64,000 nt of DNA from Glebionis coronaria (lineage: Eukaryota > Streptophyta > Magnoliopsida > Asterales > Asteraceae), in the NCBI GenBank assembly GCA_025667525.1, contig CM046874.1, forward strand, positions 422,699,729 through 422,763,728, read 5' to 3'. Position numbers and translations under genes: made by a program. The stretch's first letter is position 1. Each line of letters begins with the position of its first letter. Under the pieces are notes generated by a model. That model saw only the letters and a list, made by a program, of their open reading frames with translations, was not told the DNA's origin and did not search any database. This document shows, one piece after another, positions 56,196 to 64,000 of this stretch.

Positions 56196-56814
56196 AATAT
56201 TTTCTATGATTGGGGTCCTAATTAAAAACTAGGTTGGTCCCAAAATTACCTTTTACTTGAAAACTAGTTTCATTTTTCAGATCATTTGCTATATCTAGTG
56301 ATCATGGAATGCAATGCATGAATGTAAGTATGAATAAGTAAATAGTAAGGAATGAAGCAACCTAAGGTAGGACAGCAAGATTTATAATGGTTCGGCAACA
56401 AAGCTCTCTCTTCGTTCCTACTCAGCTCCTCGAGTACACCTTACTCGAGATTTCCACTATATCCACAATCTCTTTTCTTGGAAGAAAAAACCTTACAACG
56501 TCGCTTACAATGCTCCAAGCATTTTGCTTAAAATATAAATATACCCTTTTTTAGTTTCTTAATTACTTTGTTATTTCTTTTATTAGTTTTTTTTAATTTA
56601 ATGTGTCTATATCCTTCTTTGTAATTTTACAATTTATAACTACCGCTACTACTATGTTTATCAACACTTTTTTTCACAAACGTCTAATGCTTATTGTTAT
56701 TGCTTCTACTAACTGCTACTACTTACTGCTCATGTTTCTTCAACTGTTTATTGCTACATGTCGCCAAGCATAATGAAACCAAAGCCACAAATTCTAACTA
56801 CTCGGTAAAAAGCA

Positions 56815-57739
56815 TCTAATATAAAGCGTGTGATAATAAAGCGATTGTCAAACATATCGCCAAACATATGCAAGCTACTATATATAATAAAGCGATTGTC
56901 AACAAGTCACATATTCTTATTGCGAAAAATCCTCCTTGATTGGCGTGACCACTTACTATCATGGGATAATAGAACAATAAAAAGAAATCTTAATCATGCT
57001 CTTTTATAAACATTTTGACATTTTAAAAATAGCAACTTCAGACATTTAATTATAAATATTTGCAATAAATTTTATAATTAAACTATCCCATCATCTCATT
57101 TTACAATCAAAATAACACATGGTACATGTATTAATATATAAATAAAATTCAATTTTAAACATAAATACGTATTTTGATACCTATATTAAAACTAATTAAT
57201 ACATAATAATTAGTACACACATAAAAATAAAATTAATCAATACTACTAATTAATTAATACTAATAATTATTTAATATAATTAATACCCCTCATTACTTAA
57301 AAATACAATTATCTTTACTATCTTATAAAGGATGTATCATTTTGGTAGAAATGTTGATAACATAAAATGGTTGAAAATGTGGGCCCTACTAAAAAGACAA
57401 AATTTATATACCATATAAATTTTTTATCCTAATTGTTGAAAAGTTAAATTTTTTCGACATTTCATCTAAACATGAAAAATATTACAACTTCAATGTAAAT
57501 CTTAAAACTTTCACCATACGACTCATTCTGAAAATTAAAAGAGGTCCAGTTTCAAAATTATCCTAAAGCCAGATTCATGAATCGATCTACATGTTAAGAA
57601 CTCATGGAATGCTATGAACGTTTCCATTTTTATTTTAAAAAATTCACTTTGAATTTCAAGAAATGTTTACTACAAAATAGTCATTACGTCAATTATCCGC
57701 CGCTAGACATTTCGCCGCTATGCGCGGGTATTCGTCTAG
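56815..57739 (+). mobile_element. Probable non-autonomous Helitron
   Basis: The 3' end has the Helitron layout: a short hairpin CCGC-TATGC-GCGG (57715-57727), then about 8 bases, then CTAG followed by T (57736-57740). A plausible 5' end is TCTAATATAAAGCG preceded by A at 56815. 'ataataaagcgattgtcaa' is repeated near 56832 and 56885. There is no helicase. The 3' end is better supported than the 5' end. Confidence 0.55.
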
Positions 57740-58757
57740 TATATACATATTATACACCAATTAAAAGCATATATTTACAAATTGTACATATATTGTCTAC
57801 TTAAAATAGTAGTGTACATAATTTTGAAATCGAACCAGATCAACGGGTTCAACTAGGAACCGAAGTCACAATCAACTCGGTTAGCCAAAAAGACGTCCGA
57901 ATAAGAACCGAAAAGACCACATCGAAACCGATAAAAATAGCCCCATTACATAAATATGTACTACTTTTTAACGACACATAATATACTACTTATAACAGAG
58001 ATTGCATTCTCTGTCCAAAATTTAAAGTATTACATCTTTAGAAGTTTTTGGTACAAACTTGTACAACACAAAAACTTTATAAATTTAGTTTTGTTTTAAA
58101 TGGAAGCAATACACATTAAATGAAGAATTAATACAAATTATATGCAACATGTACACATAATTATTGCTATAAAGTATAATTTTAATATTAAATGTGCGTT
58201 TGATTTTGAATCATTCATTTTTTTTTATAAATTTGCATATTCGAAAACACATATCGTGTATGTATTTTAGTACAAATTTAGTGAAATGCTGATTAATTCG
58301 ATTAAATCATACCGTACATATTAAAATAAGAAGATTTTAAGGTTAATATAATATATAAAAACATGTACATAGATTAATATTATGACGAGTGTTACATAAT
58401 ATTATGACAAGTATTACATAGATTAATAAATATTTTTCACGATTAATCATGAAAAATTCGTAATACTATTTTTATATGAAGTGATTTGTTATTTCTTAGA
58501 GTTAGTCCAATTTAAAACTATCATTATTATTTTTAAAGTTATCATTAAAAAATACACATACTCATAAAATATTATGTACGTAGATTTTAGTTCCACGATA
58601 TTCACATCCGCAACGCTCGAATACATGCTATATAAATTAATTAAAATGACCCACTATTAAAAGATATAACTGAATTCGTTATCATTAAAACAGGGAATTA
58701 CTACATCATAAAATACTAAAACCTTGGTGCATACTGAGTTTCGTAAGTATCGTATGT
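57740..58757. other. AT-rich DNA without recognised features
   Basis: About 1 kb; no open frame, terminal repeat or RNA gene that I can support. Confidence 0.5.
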
Positions 58758-58767
58758 TTGCACACAT
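58758..58767. repeat. Target-site duplication of the Mutator-like element, left copy
   Basis: TTGCACACAT, repeated at 60942-60951. A 9-10 bp TSD is typical of Mutator-like elements. Confidence 0.7.
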
Positions 58768-59416
58768 CAGGAAAGTTCAATAGGTCCACCTATTTTGAAA
58801 AGGTTTAATGGATTAATCCACACCATCTAACACATTTACATCCAATGACCCAAATTAAAAAAAAAACACCCCACCCACCTTTTTTCCTTAAACCGTTTTT
58901 TATTTCCTCCCTCCTTCTCTCCACCCACCAAACACACACATACTCAAACACACACACTGTCATTGATTCTGATCATTTAATCGACATAAATTCCGATCGT
59001 TGTAACCACCATATATTCGAATTCAATTAACCACCATAGATCCCGATCAAAAACCTTCAATTTTCACATCATTATACAACCCTAACCCTAATTATCGAAC
59101 CATTATTGAACCCTGAATAAACAAACTTTTGTGCAAGGATAAGAGGAACACTGATATTTTATTGCACGAGGGGTGTCCCAATACTAACTACCAAATCATC
59201 CATCTTATATCTTCACATTGACCTTTTTTCCTCGCTAAATTTACTATGTAGTGCTAATTTTTTCTTTGATATACCTTCGGTATTCATTTTTGGAATATCG
59301 TCTTTTGTAAAAATACACAGTATTTGGTGTATCCAACCAACCATTTCTTGACTCACTTATAAAAAATTTAGTTGTCGATGCTGATTTTACTAATATTGTT
59401 AATGCCAACGCATATA
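58768..59416. repeat. Tandem duplication in the MULE, unit 1
   Basis: About 649 bases, starting caggaaagttcaata; repeated by 59417 to about 60042. Contains the plant telomere-like words ccctaaccctaa near 59084. Confidence 0.88.
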
Positions 59417-60042
59417 CAGGAAAGTTCAATAGAGTCCACCTATTTTACAAAGGCTTAATGGATTAATCCACACCATCTAACACAATTACATCCAATGACC
59501 CAAATTAAAAAAAAACACCCCACCCATCTTTTTTCCTTAAGCCGTTTTATATTTCCTCCCTCCTCTCCACCCACCAAACACACACATACTCAAACACACA
59601 CACTATCATCGATTCTTATCATTTATCGACATAAATTCCGATCGTTGTAACCATCATAGATTCATAAGTCCCGATCAAAAACGTTCAATTTTCACATCAT
59701 TATACAACCCTAACCCTAATTACCGAACCATTATTGAACCCTAAATCAACGATCTTTTGTGCAAGGATAGGAGGAACACTGATATTTTATTGCACGAGGG
59801 GTGTCCCAATACTAATTACCAAATCATCCATCTTATATCTTCACATTGACCTTTTCTTCCTCGCTAAATTTACTATATAGTGCTAATTTTTCTTTGATAT
59901 ACCTTTGGTATTCATTTTTGGAATATCGTCTTTTGTAAAAATACATAGTATTTGGTGTATCCAACCAACCATTTCTTGACTCACTTATAAAAGATTTAGT
60001 TGTCAATGCTGATTTTACTGAAATTGTAAATACCAATACAGA
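59417..60042. repeat. Tandem duplication in the MULE, unit 2
   Basis: Copy of unit 1 including its terminal-inverted-repeat sequence, so the element holds two left TIRs in the same direction. Several substitutions and small gaps separate the copies. Confidence 0.88.
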
Positions 60043-60083
60043 TATGGTTGTTTGTAATACAGGTAATAACTTTTGTAACAGAT

Positions 60084-60460
60084 CCATGGTGACTCATGTA
60101 TGAGCCACCGTGACTCATGTATGAGCCACCGTGACTCATGTATGAGCCACCGTGACTCATGTATGAGCCACCGTGACTCATGTATGAGCCACCATGACTC
60201 ATGTATGAGCCACCGTGACTCATGTATGAGCCACCGTGACTCATGTATGAGCCACCGTAACTCATGTAAGATTCATCTTGGTGACTCATGCATGAGTCAC
60301 GATGACTCATGCATGAGTCACGCTGGCTCATGCATGAGTTACGGTGGCTCATGCATGAGTCACGGTGACTCATGCATGAGTCACGGTGGCTCATGCATGA
60401 GTTACGGTGACTCATACATGAGTCATATATAAGTCATTGTGACTCATATATGAGTCAGTG
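60084..60460. repeat. 21-bp minisatellite with palindromic TGACTCA cores
   Basis: Two blocks. Block 1 (to about 60270) has about eight units TGACTCATGTATGAGCCACC plus G. Block 2 (60285-60440) has about seven units in which the core becomes the 20-base palindrome GTGACTCATGCATGAGTCAC or close variants. Because 21 is a multiple of 3, both strands are open and would encode heptapeptide repeats (MSHRDSC; SYMSHGG). I do not consider these genes. Confidence 0.9.
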
Positions 60461-60740
60461 ACGAGGTCGTCGGAAAAATGGGTTTGTTGTGAAAGTCGCC
60501 GAAAAATGATGGATTTGTTGTAAAAGTCCATGGAGAACTGGGTTTGTTATGAAACTCATCGGAAATTGGTGGATTCTTGTGGATCTCGTCCAAAAATGGT
60601 GGATTTATTGTGGAAGTCGCCGAAGAACCGGGTTTATTGTGGAACTCGCCGGAAAATGGTGGGTTTGTTGTGGTGGTCGAGGGAAGAAGATGGGGTTGTT
60701 TTGGTGGTCGCTGGAAAAAGGAGGGAGATGAGTTTGTTGT
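60461..60740. repeat. Degenerate 30-45 bp repeats in the MULE
   Basis: Repeats of the type gtcgccggaaaatggtggatttgttgtgg, at least six times with variation. They keep frames open on the plus strand by chance. Confidence 0.7.
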
Positions 60741-60773
60741 GTGGTCAATTGTGAGGGGGATTGAAAATCCCGA

Positions 60774-60804
<31 letters not shown>
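60774..60804. repeat. TA microsatellite
   Basis: About 15 TA units. Confidence 0.95.
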
Positions 60805-60808
<4 letters not shown>

Positions 60809-61093
60809 TTATTTTTTTGAAAAATAAAGGAAAGTATATGAAAAGTGGGTTTATCATAACCATTAGATCATTGTAAGATGAATGGTATGGATTGGTCCAT
60901 AAAGACTATGATAAATATGGGTGTGTTAGGGTTCTCTTCCCTTGCACACATTGGATTCCAACTTAAGTGAGGCTTGTTTGAGATTTCTTTCACATGGCCA
61001 CCAGCCCTTCCGGGAAAATATAATAGACAAAACCACATGCTTTTAATATTAAACTATGATGATTTTTTGAACTATAAACTTTGATGATTAACT

Positions 61094-61227
61094 ACACCGT
61101 ATGTTGGGCATAGACTTTCTATGTTTGTTTATTTATGTGATGAATTTATTTAGTAATTTAACACCATATGTTAGGCATAAACTTTCTATTGTTTGATAAT
61201 TTATTTATTTATGGATTTATTTTTTTT
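61094..61227. repeat. Short tandem duplication, period 67
   Basis: acaccgtatgttgggcatag at 61094 recurs as acaccatatgttaggcataa at 61161, with similar flanks. Confidence 0.7.
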
Positions 61228-63928
61228 CTTTTTTTAGTATTTGGGACAATTATCGATATTTAATGGTTGACTTATTAAATATGTTACATATATTAAATAT
61301 GTTAAATAAGTCTCGAGTTGATTGATAGTAGTAAAAACAAACGTTTTAGAAAAAACGTGTATATGTGGTAAGTATTAAATGCACGTTTAGGAATATGTAA
61401 CACTTATGACTCTTTATAAGATTTTCACCAAGAAGAATTAAAGTGTGCGTCAATTTATGTTGTTTTTTATTAATATTGATGAGATGAAAAAGAAATAAAG
61501 AGAAATGACGGATTACGATTAATTTAAACTACGACGAAAAATAACGTAAAACGTTTAAACGTGACGAATTTAGAAATTTAAACTAAAAATTAATTACAAA
61601 TCAAAAATAAATCTTAAATAATATAAATAAGAATAAAAATTGAATAAAAATATTTTAAAACTTATTATTAATTTAATATTCAATTTTAAATGCTAATTAA
61701 ATCATTAAAATTAAATAAAATTAACAAAAAGTCTAAGATATGATTTTATCAAATAGAAATCTCACTTATATTATTTTATGAACTAAAAGTATTTTTCTAA
61801 GTTTTTTAACTGATAAATTCTATTTTTAAATGGCTAAAAACTAATTTAATATTAAAATAATAAAATAATGGGAAAAATATAAAAACTTGTTGAAAAATTC
61901 TATTTTACTATATGTTAACTAAGAAAAATAAAAGATGCTAAAAATGTGAATTTTGGCCTAATAAGACAAAAAACATAATGTTGAAAGTGACTTTTTATGG
62001 TTTAACACTAACAATGGGAAATTTGAGAAGGATAGTAGGAACTTTGGTTCCCACTGCTTGTTACAGTAATTGAAAACAACCCGTTTTGGGCTTGATTCTT
62101 GGTTTCTATGGGAGCATATGGTACCCCTACAACCTGTAGGTTGTAGGGAGTCACATATAACACAAAAATACTAAACACAAAAACAACCACACCACAAATC
62201 ACTAAAATTTATTAACTGTGGACAAAAAGAGGGTCTGCTGGTCTATGTTGCACCTATAGTGGACTTCAAAGGCAAATAAAACCACCAAAATGCTGGCCAA
62301 ACCTCAATACCAGATATTAGAGCACTAGACCTATCCATAAGCTAGATGTGGACCCAAATTTCAAGCCATAAAACACTAAAACAAGATCTAAATTCTTGCT
62401 GATGTACTATGTTACACAGAAAATAGAAGTTCCTAGTCTTTTTTGCACTTAAGTGAAGTTTAGACCAACCTGCGTTAATTTTCAAACACACAAACCACAA
62501 CTGAACCTAACACACCCTAAAATTTATCCCTACACTAACTGATTTCAAAGATTATCACACCAAAACACAAAAATAAACCTATAAAGGCCTACTGATATGA
62601 AATGAATGTTTTTACTATAAGTATGCAATTGTGTTCTATGTGTTTAACCAACTTTTTCTTCTACCTAAACCAACTATTTTAGAATGAAACAAACGATTTT
62701 TAGCATAGGTGGTTAACTGAATGTCCCCCTAAGCTGAATCAAACTACAAAGCCAAACACCCGTTAAATTTGATATTTGGTAAGATTTTCAAAGAAACTTG
62801 TTTTAAATCAAACCCAAACCATCTAAAACATTTACTAATGCCAAGAAAACATAAATCAAAGGTTAAGACTACACAAGTGAGCATGCAAGTATAAAACTCA
62901 CAAAATCCTAATATGGATAGAATTTCAAAGAAGGAGAAGGGATTACCACTCTTGGGCTTTGTTCAAGCCTAAGAACACACCAAACAAACTCCAACTAGCT
63001 TTTCTAAGAGGGAGGGGGCTTATGTGTATAGCTTGTATGCAAGAAAGAAAGATGTGGCTTTGTTGATAGGGCTACAGCCGCCCTAAAGCCAAGTAAAATG
63101 TGGATGTGGTCTTTGCTTATACCTGCTCAAACACAACAACAAACAAGAAGATTTCAAGTAGCAAGATCCAATGATCTTGCTATAGTGAGCATTAATGAAC
63201 ACCAGCAGATCTTTGTGTTTCTATATTTTTTTTGCTTTCTTTTATCTCTTTTATTTATCAAATTTCTCTAAACCTTAAACTAACACTAAGATGGAACAAT
63301 GGTCAAGTAGCACTTGCCTCACAAGTGTCTTCACCCACATTCAAGTACCTATTGTTACTTGATATAAACTCTATATCAGTTAACCATAGTCATACCCAAA
63401 TCTGAATGACTACCCTTATGTGACTTTTATGATACTTGACTAACCAAGAATTTTAACACAAACTCAACAACAACCTATCTTCTATTTGACCGAATTAAAA
63501 CACTAATATTTCTAAACAAAAGGACTTTAAAACATATTTTTATAAAACCACCAGCTTTTCTTAATATTAGAAAAAGGAATTATGTTTTATAAAACTAAAA
63601 CTCAACACATAAACATAAAAGTATTGGAACTCAGAATCTTTGAAACCAAAGCCAACTTTTATTCACTAGAAAAGGAATTACAAAGGTTAAAAAAGAACTG
63701 AGAACAGAAAAAAAATGAGAGATAAGGATGCATTATATAATATGGCTTACAAAGTTCTAGAATGAAATATATTAATCCCATTCAATCCATAACACAAGAT
63801 TTAGAAGAGATATTTAGAGAGAGAAAGAGAAGAAAAGTAGAGAGAGAAACAAGAGAGAATTTGGAAGGTTTGTCTTTACTAGAGAGAGAAAGTAAAATGA
63901 ACCAACACCCTCTTCCACACATGGAAGA

Positions 63929-63942
63929 GGGTATATATACCC
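63929..63942. promoter_or_regulatory. TATA-like palindrome
   Basis: GGGTATATATACCC, readable as a TATA box on either strand. The purine-rich sequence to its left and the window edge to its right leave open whether it belongs to an LTR or to a host promoter. Confidence 0.3.
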
Positions 63943-64000
63943 TAGGCTTTGTTCGGCTTGGCTTTGTGTTGGGCTTACGCCCCTAACTTAGACAATATTA

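Larger units (their letters stand above)
58768..60941. mobile_element. Mutator-like non-autonomous transposon (MULE)
   Basis: 2174 bases between TTGCACACAT repeats. The first about 60 bases and the reverse complement of the last about 60 bases match imperfectly: (g)ggaa.ag ... ccacctattt / cccatattt ... aatggattaatccacaccat / tatggaccaatccataccat. It has no transposase. It carries a tandem duplication of its left 650 bases, a 21-bp minisatellite, a GC-rich repeat and a TA microsatellite. A short minus-strand frame (FISESRNGWLDTPNT) is kept in both duplicated units and may be captured gene sequence that I do not recognise. Confidence 0.65.
60952..64000. other. AT-rich right end without recognised genes
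   Basis: About 3 kb. Apart from the short duplication and a TATA-like palindrome (63929-63942) I see no coding region, RNA gene or complete repeat. Confidence 0.5.

Noticed and set aside
59084..59095. Telomere-like ccctaaccctaa in the MULE units
   Set aside because: Only about one and a half TTTAGGG-type units in each copy; too short to suggest telomeric origin.
60100..60432. Open frames on both strands coding for heptapeptide repeats (MSHRDSC, SYMSHGG)
   Set aside because: The frames stay open only because the repeat unit is 21 bases; there is no start context, promoter or unique sequence.
60084..60460. CRISPR-like array
   Set aside because: Units are contiguous without unique spacers, in a plant transposon; it is a minisatellite.

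Overview
This is plant nuclear DNA, most likely from a eudicot. The style of the gag-pol proteins recalls Asteraceae, but that is an impression and not a proof. There is no intact single-copy host gene. About 85% of the window can be assigned to transposable elements and organelle-derived DNA. Every coding region I recognise carries stop codons, frameshifts or truncation.

Layout, left to right. (1) 1-10773: element A, a minus-strand Athila-like Ty3/gypsy retrotransposon. Its 3' end lies beyond the window. Gag, protease, RT, RNase H and integrase are followed on the right by a hairpin leader, a tRNA-Asp-type PBS and a 4.1-kb 5' LTR with an internal 963-bp tandem duplication. (2) 10774-12211 and 20686 to about 24480: one block of organelle-derived DNA (mitochondrial, carrying plastid pieces psbA and psbD, a mitochondrial-type tRNA-Lys and a probable matR end). 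It is split by (3) element B, 12212-20680, a plus-strand retrotransposon that encodes only Gag, with 1.8-kb LTRs, three PBS copies and a perfect AGGAC target-site duplication (TSD). (4) 24560-54973: element C, a plus-strand SIRE/Maximus-like Ty1/copia element of about 12.4 kb net, with a decayed env-like third ORF. Two younger elements sit inside it: element D (32655-39586, minus, 1.6-kb LTRs, no pol, one zinc-finger ORF, TSD AGGAC) inside the env-like ORF, and element E (43160-54232, minus, Tat-lineage gypsy with two RNase H domains and an antisense intron-containing gene, TSD TTAAC) inside the 3' LTR of C. (5) 54974-64000: AT-rich DNA with a possible copia PBS/LTR remnant, a Helitron 3' end, a Mutator-like non-autonomous transposon (58768-60941) holding a TGACTCA minisatellite, and about 3 kb in which I recognise almost nothing.

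How the parts relate. A, B and D share TGATA-type LTR starts, tRNA-Asp-type PBSs and polypurine tracts of the AAGTGTRRGGGG kind. A and D also share a leader hairpin at exactly the same distance from the PBS, and a similar LTR end. B and D share a conserved motif just downstream of their only ORF. The simplest reading is an Athila-like autonomous family (A) with gag-only or zinc-finger-only families (B, D) that could use its machinery in trans. The most interesting signals are the pol-less element D with its A-like leader, the triplicated PBS in B, hairpins at the U3 start of four of the five LTR families, the antisense gene in E, and the TGACTCA minisatellite in the Mutator-like element.
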